From Gillisia sp. (GTDB lineage Bacteria; Bacteroidota; Bacteroidia; Flavobacteriales; Flavobacteriaceae), in NCBI GenBank assembly GCA_024635655.1, contig JAGXIL010000007.1, positions 1-64,000 on the forward strand: 64,000 nt of DNA, read 5' to 3'. A model generated the notes under the pieces. That model had not been told where the DNA came from. It made no database searches and was given only the letters and a program-made list of their open reading frames with translations. Positions 44,422 to 52,564 of the stretch are shown here, one piece after another. The position numbers and the translations under genes are program-made. Position 1 is the stretch's first letter, and every line of letters begins with the position of its first letter.

Positions 44422-45093
44422 TTAGGTTGGAGTATCTTCTGTTAACTCTACCGTTCCTTCAAATTCTGAAGAAATAAGATCTTCATCCTTGAGTAAATTT
44501 TCTGATGTAATGATCCTGAAGTTTTGATCATCTGTAGCTTTCATTTCCCAAATAATATTTTCTGCTTCAGGAAAAGGAGCATTTTGCTCCATCTGTTCTG
44601 AAAATAATCTTTTAAGTATATTTCTCTCCGAAAGTCCTTTACTTAATAATTTCAGTAAAATTTCTTTTGTTATCTCTATACCTGAACCCTTGTCCATAGG
44701 AGTAACAGAGCATTCAATAATAGTTGCTTTTGCCGAAGGAAACTGGCTATTATATGCTTTATGTAGTAATTGATTAATGTGGAATAAAGTGGCCTGCAGC
44801 TCCATTTCCGGATATTCCTCACAAACCGTATCTATCAGCATATCATTTGAGATCTGATCAATTTGACCATCAGTTAAGTGATCAGCCAATTTGTATTTCA
44901 GAACGATAGTCGCTGCGTCAGCAGGCTCAAAATCGGTTATGGCCATGAAAAGGAGGTCTCTGTTTTCTGAAATAGTATCGGCGGAATCAGGAAAATCAAA
45001 GGCTTCCAGCAATTCTTTATAATCCTTATTTGTCCAGTATTCCTGGATCTCATCGACTGTATTGATCTTATTTATTTTTATCTGGTACTTCAT
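44422..45093 (-). CDS. Hypothetical cytoplasmic protein
   Basis: This 223-residue protein has no signal or membrane segment and is acidic (TVDEIQEYWTNKDYKELLEA, TDFEPADAATIVLKYKLADH, DGQIDQISNDMLIDTVCEEY). Sequences of this kind occur in flavobacterial genomes as conserved hypotheticals. A helical N-terminal half and a mixed C-terminal half ending IITSENLLKDEDLISSEFEG are seen. I do not recognise a family or catalytic motif. The preceding gap includes the SDR terminator on the same strand. Confidence 0.7.
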   Translation of the reverse strand: MKYQIKINKINTVDEIQEYWTNKDYKELLEAFDFPDSADTISENRDLLFMAITDFEPADAATIVLKYKLADHLTDGQIDQISNDMLIDTVCEEYPEMELQATLFHINQLLHKAYNSQFPSAKATIIECSVTPMDKGSGIEITKEILLKLLSKGLSERNILKRLFSEQMEQNAPFPEAENIIWEMKATDDQNFRIITSENLLKDEDLISSEFEGTVELTEDTPT

Positions 45094-45255
45094 CTTTTTG
45101 TTTTAATATTCTTTTTATTGATCTTGTATAGTAATCATTTCGAAACGAAAAGCACCTTATTTAGAAGTTTATTTTTAAAAAAAATTGAGCAGGTTATTGC
45201 TCTTCAAAATATTAAACTGTTTTACTAAATAATCCAAATAGGTTTCATGAAAAAA

Positions 45256-45280
45256 GGCAGCCATTTAGATTATGGCAGCC
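45256..45280 (-). terminator. Intrinsic terminator downstream of the SDR gene
   Basis: GGCTGCCAT-AATCTAA-ATGGCTGCC on the minus strand (one mismatch) is followed by TTTTTT. It ends the SDR transcript 34 bp after its stop. Confidence 0.8.
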
Positions 45281-45313
45281 CTTTTATGTAATATGCTCTG
45301 TATTTAGGTATTC

Positions 45314-46033
45314 TTATTTGCTGGGAGGCATCGATGGTCTTACCTCTATTTTACTGGGTAATGTTCGGGGATTCATCCTGAGAAGGTCTATTACCAGATC
45401 TCCAATATCCTCACTTTGTATCTTCCAGGAATCCTTTTCAGATGGTTCGTGATCATTAAAATGAGTAGCTACAGACCCTGGCATTATTGTACTTACTTTA
45501 ATCCCATGGCGACGAACATCGAGCATTATTGCCTGAGTCATTCCTGTAACTCCAAACTTGCTGGCATTATAGGCAGCGCCACCTTCAAAAAAGTTGGTTC
45601 CTGCGAGGCTGGAGATGGTGATCACATAACCCTTAGAATTTTTCAACGCCGGTAAAGCTGCTTTAATACTGTAAAAAACCCCGCTAAGATTAGTGTCGAT
45701 AGTTTGTTGCCATTCTTCAATACTCAGATCTTCAACAGATCCAAAGTGACCAATTCCGGCATTTGCTACTAAAACATCTATTTGTCCCCACTTTTGCATT
45801 ACTACATCTGCAGCGTCTTCCATGCTTCGGTAATTTCGGACATCAGCTACAAGACCAAGAATTTTTCCTTTACCTATTTCAGTTAATCTTTTGGCTGCAT
45901 TTACAGCTGACTCCTCAGAACGGCTGGTAATTGCAACTCTCATATTTAAATGAAGCAATGCTTCTGCAATACCATATCCTATACCTTTACTTCCTCCTGT
46001 AATGAGGGTAACTTTTCCTTCAAATGTATCCAT
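45314..46033 (-). CDS. Short-chain dehydrogenase/reductase
   Basis: This 239-residue SDR has VTLITGGSKGIGYGIAEALL (TGxxxGxG cofactor loop), VLVANAGIGHFG (NAG), the catalytic Ser in VITISSLAG and YNASKFG (Tyr-xxx-Lys). VATHFNDHEPSEKDSW lies in the substrate loop. It fits the classical SDR size (about 250). The cofactor is probably NADP, given the Ser-Lys after the glycine loop, but this is inferred. The substrate is unknown, and it is a single-gene unit with its own terminator. Confidence 0.9.
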   Translation of the reverse strand: MDTFEGKVTLITGGSKGIGYGIAEALLHLNMRVAITSRSEESAVNAAKRLTEIGKGKILGLVADVRNYRSMEDAADVVMQKWGQIDVLVANAGIGHFGSVEDLSIEEWQQTIDTNLSGVFYSIKAALPALKNSKGYVITISSLAGTNFFEGGAAYNASKFGVTGMTQAIMLDVRRHGIKVSTIMPGSVATHFNDHEPSEKDSWKIQSEDIGDLVIDLLRMNPRTLPSKIEVRPSMPPSK

Positions 46034-46218
46034 CTCTCAATTTATTATTATGAGGTTAAAACTACTAAAGAAGCCTTAGCCAATAAAATTATTACAACTA
46101 ATTAATTGTTAATAATATGAGGATTTAAAAACTGTGGTGACAATATCGAAAGAAAAATAGTTTTTGGAAATCTTTTATAAATATTACATAAAATAGTTTC
46201 GAAAGAAGATGAAACAAT

Positions 46219-46226
46219 TAACTTTG
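46219..46226 (+). promoter_or_regulatory. -7 promoter element (TAACTTTG)
   Basis: TAACTTTG matches TAnnTTTG, 77 bp before the TTG start of the hypothetical gene at 46304. The leader would be about 70 nt. Confidence 0.45.
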
Positions 46227-46303
46227 CGTCACTTAAAAAGCAGGTGTAGTATATACATCCAGGAAAAATAAAAGATAATTTAAAACACCAAAAACCGGTA
46301 GCA

Positions 46304-46678
46304 TTGAAAAATCCAAAAGGTCAAAAGTTAATAGATAAAATTCAACGCGATCTCATGCGTAATGGAATAATTGTAAATACGGTGGTAGAGGATCTCAAAG
46401 AGCTTCGCCCTTATGCTGTAGAGGAAGAAGATCCACTACTTGCCAAAGTGATCCGGTTGACTTATGAGCATATTGACACTTACCAAACTTTTGACATTCC
46501 TATTCCAGATGATGAGCCTTTAGATGAAAATGAAGAGGCTATTGAAGCTCCCGATTCAAATCCTGAAGAAAGCCTGGATTACCTTCTTTCTCTAATGAGT
46601 GATACTTCTATCAAAAATAATGAAATTGACTTAAGAGAATACAGCAGAGCGCTACAGGAATATGCTGAAGAGAATTAA
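46304..46678 (+). CDS. Hypothetical acidic protein
   Basis: This 124-residue protein starts at TTG (KNPKGQKLIDKIQRDLMRNG); the first ATG is at codon 18. A basic helical N-terminal part (about 1-60) is followed by a very acidic low-complexity stretch (PIPDDEPLDENEEAIEAPDS) and a helix (LDYLLSLMSDTSIKNNEIDL). I recognise no known function; flavobacterial conserved hypothetical. It lies 51 bp upstream of the VTT-like gene and is probably co-transcribed. Confidence 0.65.
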   Translation: MKNPKGQKLIDKIQRDLMRNGIIVNTVVEDLKELRPYAVEEEDPLLAKVIRLTYEHIDTYQTFDIPIPDDEPLDENEEAIEAPDSNPEESLDYLLSLMSDTSIKNNEIDLREYSRALQEYAEEN

Positions 46679-46729
46679 GACTCCTTTACTTTAAAAACCG
46701 GGAAAGAATTTCATTTAAACCTAAGTTTA

Positions 46730-47350
46730 ATGAAAAAGAAGGATGAAAAGTCCAAAAAGAAATCGCGTCTGCGTTTGATGCATCAATATTACAGCTATAC
46801 CGGATTCTATAAATTTGTAGGTAACAGTATTAAAAAAGCAGTTATCCCTATTATCCTGGTTATCGCTGCAATATGGGCGCTGGATTTTTACGTTCTGGAT
46901 CTAAATAAACTTCTGGTAACTGTTACCGAAACCTATCCTCCCGCGGGAATAATAGCTGTATTTTTTCTTTCGGAATCAATTCTGGGATTAATTCCACCTG
47001 AGTTATTCATAGCCTGGGCTGGGAAATCGGCCTTTCCTATATTTTATTTATCGCTATTAGCCGCAGCTTCATATGCGGGGGGTATTGTTTCTTATTTCAT
47101 AGGTCTTGCCATTACAAAAATACCGGCTATTCACAGGCAAATGGAACTCAATCTTGCGAAGCATATCAAAAATACCCGGAAATGGGGTGGATTTTTAATT
47201 ATTGTCGGGGCTTTACTTCCTATTCCCTTTGCCATGACCAGCATAGCAGCGGGATTTATCCGTTTTCCTTTTCTAAGCTACCTTATGTTCGGACTTTTAC
47301 GATTTGTACGTTTCTATGCCTATGCCCTGGTAATATTTGAGATGGTTTAA
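46730..47350 (+). CDS. VTT/DedA-like (YqaA-type) membrane protein
   Basis: This 206-residue protein has a basic N-terminus (MKKKDEKSKKKSRLRLMHQY) followed by five or six membrane segments. FFLSESILGLIPPELFIAWA, with the Pro-Pro-Glu-Leu motif, and GGFLIIVGALLPIPFAMTSI then AAGFIRFP match the VTT/SNARE-associated domain core. Family members are linked to undecaprenyl phosphate or phospholipid trafficking and to membrane-potential homeostasis. It is probably co-transcribed with the preceding gene, 51 bp away. The substrate is not known. Confidence 0.8.
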   Translation: MKKKDEKSKKKSRLRLMHQYYSYTGFYKFVGNSIKKAVIPIILVIAAIWALDFYVLDLNKLLVTVTETYPPAGIIAVFFLSESILGLIPPELFIAWAGKSAFPIFYLSLLAAASYAGGIVSYFIGLAITKIPAIHRQMELNLAKHIKNTRKWGGFLIIVGALLPIPFAMTSIAAGFIRFPFLSYLMFGLLRFVRFYAYALVIFEMV

Positions 47351-47445
47351 TTTCCAAAATTCTGTAAAAAATTATAATTATATATTAAATCGGGAAGAGA
47401 TTCCTGTATTTAATATATTTTTAATTTTTTACAAAGTAACATATT

Positions 47446-48231
47446 ATGGATAGAAAATTAAAAGTGATAGCCCGTACAGGGTATGCGGCAAAAGGAACAG
47501 TTTATGGCATCACAGGAATACTTACTTTTCTGGCTGCTTTTAATTTAGGTGGAGAAAAGACTGGTCAACTGGAAGTTCTGGAATTTTTGGATGAACAGCC
47601 TTTTGGAAATATTTTATTACTGATCCTGGGTCTTGGATTACTTTGCTATTCTGCCTGGAGATTTATCCAATCCATTTCTGATCCTGAAAATATTGGGGAT
47701 GATAAAAAAGCAAAAGTCAAACGTACTGCATTTTTTGTAAGTGGCTGTATATATTTGGGGCTTGGAGGTTTAGCCATTTGGAGAGTGCTTTCAACAAGCC
47801 CTTCCCAGGGATCCGGGGGTTCACAAACCCAATCATCCTTTTTGGCGACAGATACAGGTTTAATCATTCTGGGGGCAGGGGGAATTATTTTTATTTGCAC
47901 GGGAATTTATCAGTTTATAAGAGCCTATAAAAAGAAGTTTAAGGAGAAGTTTAATTTTGCTGCTCTAGAGGATAAAAAGCAAAGATCAATAAAAAATACC
48001 GCTTATATGGGTATGGCTTCAAGAGGTGTTCTTTTCTTAATTATTGGATATTTTGCTCTTCACGCAGCAATTACTTCCAATCCATCGGAAATAAAGACCA
48101 CAATGGATGCTTTTTCTTTTTTAGAAAACTCCAGTTATGGAGCCTGGTTATTAGGAACAGTAGCCGCGGGCCTTGTAGGATATGCATTATACATGTTCCT
48201 GATGGCAAAATACCGGCATTTCAGAGATTAA
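47446..48231 (+). CDS. DUF1206 domain-containing membrane protein
   Basis: This 261-residue protein has six membrane segments as three repeats of a hairpin. The repeat starts RTGYAAKGTVYGITGILTFL, KRTAFFVSGCIYLGLGGLAI and NTAYMGMASRGVLFLIIGYF are alike, and the second-helix pattern GFILLILGLGLLCYSAWRF-like (LGLGLLCYSAWRF) repeats as well. This threefold layout identifies DUF1206. Function is unknown; it is often found near stress genes. It is convergent with the DEAD-box helicase, 3 bp apart. Confidence 0.85.
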   Translation: MDRKLKVIARTGYAAKGTVYGITGILTFLAAFNLGGEKTGQLEVLEFLDEQPFGNILLLILGLGLLCYSAWRFIQSISDPENIGDDKKAKVKRTAFFVSGCIYLGLGGLAIWRVLSTSPSQGSGGSQTQSSFLATDTGLIILGAGGIIFICTGIYQFIRAYKKKFKEKFNFAALEDKKQRSIKNTAYMGMASRGVLFLIIGYFALHAAITSNPSEIKTTMDAFSFLENSSYGAWLLGTVAAGLVGYALYMFLMAKYRHFRD

Positions 48232-48234
48232 ATT

Positions 48235-49344
48235 TTACCTGATCTTTAAAAACTTGATCCCAAGTTCTTTTTCAATTTCATAAATACGCTTCTGTTCTTT
48301 AGGATTTGCAAGAACTAAGGAGATTCCCTTTTTTCCAGCCCTTGCTGTCCTTCCGCTGCGGTGGGTATAATAATCTGTTTGATCCGGCAATTGGTAATGA
48401 ACTACAAAAGCAAGATTATCAACATCAATTCCCCTGGCAGCAACATCTGTGGCAACTAAAAGACGTACTGTTTTGTTTTTAAAGGCGCGCATCACTTTAT
48501 CCCTGTCTTTTTGGAGCATATCACCTTCTAATAATCCAACGGCATAATTTTTAGCCAGGAGCTGTTTAGCCAAAACCTTTGCGACAGCTTTTGTTCGTGT
48601 AAAAATAATTCCCCTGCTTTTACCCTGGGATTTAAGAAATGAAGCAAGAGTGTCAAGTTTATTATTGTCATCGCCGGTAACATACTGATGCTCGATCCCT
48701 ACATTGACTGCTTCTGTTTTATTTATATTGACCCGAATAGCATCTGAGGAAACGTGACTATTAATAATTTCATCCAATTCCTTTGGCATGGTTGCAGAAA
48801 ACAGCCAAACATTTCTTTTCCCGCGGGTTTGTGCCAGAATTTCTTTCAGTTCTTGTTTAAAGCCCATACTCAACATTTCATCAGCTTCATCCAATACCAG
48901 GGTTTCAATTTTAGATATATCTAAAGCTTTTTTGCCCAGCAGATCAAGTAGCCTTCCCGGGGTTGCAACAACAATGTGTGTGGGCCGGTTTAACCGTGAT
49001 ATCTGGATATCTATTTTTTCCCCTCCATATACAGCTTCTGTAAATACCTTATTAGAATACTTGGTGAATTTAAACAGTTGTTTGGCTATTTGCTGGCCCA
49101 GTTCACGGGTTGGAGCCAGGATCAAAGCCTGGATATGATCTATTTCGGGATCGACCCGTGCTAATATAGGCAACCCAAAAGCTGCCGTTTTTCCGGTTCC
49201 TGTTTGCGCCTGCCCGATAAAATCAACGTTTTTGGTTGACAAAACAGGGATAGCAGCTGTTTGTATTTTGGTAGGGGTATGTATCCCCAAATCATTTAAT
49301 CCTCGCTCAATTTCCTTTGATACACCTAGCTCGACAAATCCCAT
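48235..49344 (-). CDS. DEAD-box RNA helicase
   Basis: This 369-residue protein has all DEAD-box motifs: Q motif PTKIQTAAIP (24-33), Walker A AQTGTGKT (46-53), PTRELGQQ, VLDEADEML, FSATMP, HRSGRTARAGKKG. It is the helicase core with almost no C-terminal tail, resembling short RhlE/CshA-type proteins. The expected role is unwinding structured RNA, for example in ribosome assembly or cold adaptation. It has a consensus -7 element 18 bp upstream and is convergent with DUF1206, only 3 bp apart. Confidence 0.93.
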   Translation of the reverse strand: MGFVELGVSKEIERGLNDLGIHTPTKIQTAAIPVLSTKNVDFIGQAQTGTGKTAAFGLPILARVDPEIDHIQALILAPTRELGQQIAKQLFKFTKYSNKVFTEAVYGGEKIDIQISRLNRPTHIVVATPGRLLDLLGKKALDISKIETLVLDEADEMLSMGFKQELKEILAQTRGKRNVWLFSATMPKELDEIINSHVSSDAIRVNINKTEAVNVGIEHQYVTGDDNNKLDTLASFLKSQGKSRGIIFTRTKAVAKVLAKQLLAKNYAVGLLEGDMLQKDRDKVMRAFKNKTVRLLVATDVAARGIDVDNLAFVVHYQLPDQTDYYTHRSGRTARAGKKGISLVLANPKEQKRIYEIEKELGIKFLKIR

Positions 49345-49361
49345 ATTTATTTTTTGAAATG

Positions 49362-49369
49362 CAAAGATA
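49362..49369 (-). promoter_or_regulatory. -7 promoter element (TATCTTTG) of the DEAD-box helicase
   Basis: TATCTTTG on the minus strand is 18 bp before the ATG, a normal short leader. Confidence 0.6.
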
Positions 49370-49500
49370 CTTTTTAAAAGCTCAAAATCTAAAAATTGAA
49401 AGAACCAAAGTCCCGTTAATAATTACCCAAACCTTCTTAATTTATTTTTTTCAGCCTGAGAAGATGATTATATTGAATCATTAACCAAAAAACTACGAAT

Positions 49501-49662
49501 ATGTCAGTATTTAACATTGTTATATGTATTCTACTTCCTCCTCTGGGGGTGTTTTTAAAGCATGGAATTGGGTCAACTTTTTTAGTAAGTGTGCTTTTAA
49601 CTCTTTTAGGTTGGCTCCCCGGGGTAATACATGCTTTTTACGTAAACAGTAAACAGAAATAG
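49501..49662 (+). CDS. YqaE/Pmp3 family membrane protein (53 residues)
   Basis: Fifty-three codons encode MSVFNIVICILLPPLGVFLK, then a polar turn (HGIGSTF), a second membrane segment LVSVLLTLLGWLPGVIHAFY and VNSKQK. ILLPPLGVFL and LTLLGWLPGVIHAFYV are the Pmp3/UPF0057 signature with two membrane segments. In yeast and plants such proteins affect membrane potential and salt tolerance; bacterial roles are less clear. The short gene is followed by a terminator 14 bp after the stop, so it is a complete unit. Confidence 0.9.
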   Translation: MSVFNIVICILLPPLGVFLKHGIGSTFLVSVLLTLLGWLPGVIHAFYVNSKQK

Positions 49663-49675
49663 ATAACACAAAAAA

Positions 49676-49697
49676 GGGTCAATATTTAATTTGACCC
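49676..49697. terminator. Bidirectional terminator between yqaE-like gene and galE
   Basis: GGGTCAA-ATATTTAA-TTGACCC is a perfect 7-bp stem. It is flanked by ACACAAAAAA and CTTTATGTTTTT, so it serves both the yqaE-like gene (+) and galE (-). Confidence 0.85.
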
Positions 49698-49713
49698 TTT
49701 ATGTTTTTAAGGT

Positions 49714-50754
49714 TTAGCTTTCCTTATTTTCCTTTTCAATTACTTTTTTCTCCCATTTCCAGGCACTTTCAAGAGCATCACCTAGTGTGAACTTTGCTTT
49801 CCAATTGAGGACATTGTGGGCTTTATTAGTATCTGCATAGGCCGCTGTTATATCCCCTTCTCTCCTGTCGGCTATTTTATACGGTAGTTTTTTTCCTGTC
49901 ACCTCCTCAAAGGTATTGATAACTTCTAAGACAGAATTTCCTTTTCCTGTTCCCAAATTAAAGACATCATAATTGTTTTCTGATCTTTTTTCCAATAGCC
50001 GTTTTAAGGCAACAATATGAGCTTCTGCTAAATCCATCACGTGTATATAATCCCTGATACAAGTACCATCACCGGTAGGATAATCATCTCCGTATACCGA
50101 AAGTCTTTCTCTCTTTCCTATGGCAGTTTGGGTAATAAAAGGAACCAGGTTTTGTGGAGTACCAATCGGCAACTCTCCTATTTCTCCAGACGGGTGTGCT
50201 CCAATTGGATTAAAGTATCTCAAAGAAATAGCTTTTAAACCCGGGTGAACTTTACAAGTATCCCGTATGATCTCCTCCCCTATTTGCTTGGTATTCCCAT
50301 ATGGAGACATAGCTTTTTTGACAGGAGCATTCTCACTAATTGGCATTTCATCAGCCTGGCCATATACTGTGCAGGAAGAACTGAAAATAAAACACGCTTC
50401 TTCTTTTTTACTTAGCTGTTTTAAAACATAGACCAATGTATTTAGATTATTTTCATAATAAAGCAGTGGGTTCTCTACACTTTCTCCTACAGCTTTTGAG
50501 GCTGCAAAATGAATTACGCCATCTATATCGGGGTATTTTTCGAAAAATTGGATTACCGAGTCTTTATTTCGAAGATCCAAATTTTCAAATTCTGGCGTCT
50601 TTTGGGTGATTTTAGTGATTCCTCCCAACACTTCAATTGAGGAATTTGAAAGGTTGTCAATAATTACAACATCATAATCCTGTTCCAGTAAGGCAACTAC
50701 CGTGTGAGAACCTATAAATCCAAGTCCGCCGGTAACTAATATTTTTGATTTCAT
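49714..50754 (-). CDS. galE: UDP-glucose 4-epimerase
   Basis: The ATG giving MKSKILVTGGLGFIGSHTVV (346 residues) was chosen over a longer frame. GxxGxxG is in TGGLGFIGS, the catalytic Ser in FSSSCTVYGQAD, and Tyr-xxx-Lys in YGNTKQIGEE. SLRYFNPIGAHPSGEIGE and DGTCIRDYIHVMDLAEAHI are GalE-specific. It interconverts UDP-glucose and UDP-galactose, and could feed the polysaccharide locus 28 kb away, but that is inference. It is convergent with the yqaE-like gene. Confidence 0.95.
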   Translation of the reverse strand: MKSKILVTGGLGFIGSHTVVALLEQDYDVVIIDNLSNSSIEVLGGITKITQKTPEFENLDLRNKDSVIQFFEKYPDIDGVIHFAASKAVGESVENPLLYYENNLNTLVYVLKQLSKKEEACFIFSSSCTVYGQADEMPISENAPVKKAMSPYGNTKQIGEEIIRDTCKVHPGLKAISLRYFNPIGAHPSGEIGELPIGTPQNLVPFITQTAIGKRERLSVYGDDYPTGDGTCIRDYIHVMDLAEAHIVALKRLLEKRSENNYDVFNLGTGKGNSVLEVINTFEEVTGKKLPYKIADRREGDITAAYADTNKAHNVLNWKAKFTLGDALESAWKWEKKVIEKENKES

Positions 50755-50914
50755 CTTATTTTTTCTAATGCGCTGCAAAATAGTAAAAATGTTAACATCC
50801 ACCTCTTCGGTACACCTTATACTGGCTTGAAAAGGATTCATTTAACAATATTTTATTACCAGAGAATAAAATCATTTTATCTTGTTTTCTCTCCATATCT
50901 CCTTTAAGAAAATT

Positions 50915-50922
50915 TATCTTTG
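50915..50922 (+). promoter_or_regulatory. -7 promoter element (TATCTTTG) of the DUF3817-mscS pair
   Basis: TATCTTTG is 17 bp before the DUF3817 ATG. It should drive both DUF3817 and the mscS-type gene 2 bp after it. Confidence 0.6.
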
Positions 50923-50938
50923 CTCAAATTTTTAAATA

Positions 50939-51223
50939 ATGACGCTGGAAAATCAGATGAAGATCTTTAGGTGGGTAAGTATTCTTGAAGGAATCTCCTT
51001 TCTGTTATTACTATTTTTAGCCATGCCTTTAAAATATTTTTTTGACCTGCCTCAAATGGTTCAGGTAGTTGGGATGGCACATGGAATTCTCTTCATCGCC
51101 TATGTGTTTGGGGCTCTTTGGATGTACAAACCACTAAATTGGCGAAAACGAACTTTACTTATAGTTATTGCATGTTCTGTAGTCCCATTTGGACCGTTCT
51201 ACGTGGAAAATAAATACCTGTAG
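50939..51223 (+). CDS. DUF3817 domain-containing membrane protein
   Basis: This 94-residue protein has three membrane segments: FRWVSILEGISFLLLLFLAM, GMAHGILFIAYVFGALWMY and KRTLLIVIACSVVPFGPF. E in ILEG, and H in GMAHGILF, are conserved in DUF3817 (YdzA family). Function is unknown. It is translationally close to the MscS gene (2-bp gap), suggesting a joint membrane-stress role. It has its own consensus -7 element. Confidence 0.85.
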   Translation: MTLENQMKIFRWVSILEGISFLLLLFLAMPLKYFFDLPQMVQVVGMAHGILFIAYVFGALWMYKPLNWRKRTLLIVIACSVVPFGPFYVENKYL

Positions 51224-51225
51224 AT

Positions 51226-52518
51226 ATGGATGAATATTTTGATTTTAAAACTATAAGCTGTTTTTGGGAAAGATATTTCATTGAACAGGGAATGAATGTT
51301 ATTACTGCCAGTTACCTCAATCTGTTCATTAACATTGCCCTTCTTACTCTGGTAGTTGTACTTGCACATCTTATCATTCGAAGATTTGTAATTGAATTTT
51401 TAAAAGCTTTTACCGACAGAACAAAAACCACCTTCGATGATTTCCTGGTAAAGAGTAGGTTTCCAAAATATGTAGGGCAAATAATTCCTCTTGCCCTTAT
51501 TTATTACACAATTCCGTACATCCTCATTGATCACCAGTTTATCCTTGGAATGATTAATAAGATCATTATGATATATGGGATACTTCTTGTTATCTGGATC
51601 GCAAGAAGCTTATTGAGAACCTCCAAAAATTACCTGAAAACCCGTGATGAGTACCGGGACAAACCTATAGATAGCTATATTCAGGTATTGATCATATTTG
51701 TATGGGTTGTTGGGTTCATGTTTATTTTTTCTGAGATCACCGGGAGATCTGTTGTTAATTTCGCCATTTCCCTTGGGGCAGCCTCAGCCATCCTTCTTCT
51801 TATTTTTAAAGATACTATTTTAGGTTTTGTAGCCTCTATACAAGTTTCAGTGAATGATATTGTTCGAATTGGAGACTGGATCACCTTCAGTAAGTTTGGT
51901 GCAGACGGTACGGTAACCGAAATTAATCTTGCCACAGTTAGGGTTCAAAACTGGGATAATACCTATACAACAATCCCTACATATAGTTTAATTGCCGATT
52001 CTTTTCAGAATTGGAGGGGAATGCAGGAATCCCCCGGTAGAAGGATAAGGCGTTCTATTTTTATTAAACAGAACTCGGTGAAATTTGTTACTCCGGAAGA
52101 AATAGAGGAATTTAAAAAAATCTCCCTTATTGCTCCATATTTAAGTCACAGGCAAAAAGAGATCGATAAGCATAATACTGGTAAAAACATTAATAAGGAA
52201 GTTCCCATCAACGGAAGGAACCAAACCAATCTGGGGATTTTTCGGAAATACGCCGATGCTTACCTTCATGATCATTCGGCAATTCATAAGGAGATGTATA
52301 TTATTGTTAGGCACCAGGCTCCTACTGCCCAGGGCATTCCCATGGAAATACTTTGTTTTAGCAGGGATAAGCGCTGGGAGAATTTTGAATATATAAGTGC
52401 AGATATTTTTGATCATCTCATTGCAGCGGTTCCCTATTTTAAACTGCAGATCTTTGAAGCACCTTCAGGAGATGACATCAGGCAATATTTACAGTCAGAA
52501 TATACCAATATAACATAA
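51226..52518 (+). CDS. Mechanosensitive ion channel MscS family, long form
   Basis: This 430-residue protein has five N-terminal membrane segments, then the pore-helix region NFAISLGAASAILLLIFKDT, followed by LGFVASIQVSVNDIVRIGDW and ITFSKFGADGTVTEI, the MscS beta-domain. A C-terminal cytoplasmic domain follows (DGTVTEINLATVRVQNWDNT; YAFIHDHSAI-like AYLHDHSAIHKEMYIIVRHQ). It is longer than E. coli MscS (286) and resembles the YbdG group. It releases turgor on hypo-osmotic shock. It is 2 bp after DUF3817 and followed by a terminator. Confidence 0.9.
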   Translation: MDEYFDFKTISCFWERYFIEQGMNVITASYLNLFINIALLTLVVVLAHLIIRRFVIEFLKAFTDRTKTTFDDFLVKSRFPKYVGQIIPLALIYYTIPYILIDHQFILGMINKIIMIYGILLVIWIARSLLRTSKNYLKTRDEYRDKPIDSYIQVLIIFVWVVGFMFIFSEITGRSVVNFAISLGAASAILLLIFKDTILGFVASIQVSVNDIVRIGDWITFSKFGADGTVTEINLATVRVQNWDNTYTTIPTYSLIADSFQNWRGMQESPGRRIRRSIFIKQNSVKFVTPEEIEEFKKISLIAPYLSHRQKEIDKHNTGKNINKEVPINGRNQTNLGIFRKYADAYLHDHSAIHKEMYIIVRHQAPTAQGIPMEILCFSRDKRWENFEYISADIFDHLIAAVPYFKLQIFEAPSGDDIRQYLQSEYTNIT

Positions 52519-52523
52519 AAAAA

Positions 52524-52542
52524 GAGGCACTTAGGATGCCTC
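52524..52542. terminator. Bidirectional intrinsic terminator
   Basis: GAGGCA-CTTAGGA-TGCCTC is followed by TTTTTTTATG and preceded by AAAAAAA. It ends both the mscS transcript and the convergent membrane-protein gene. Confidence 0.85.
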
Positions 52543-52564
52543 TTTTTTTATGTTGATTTTTCTT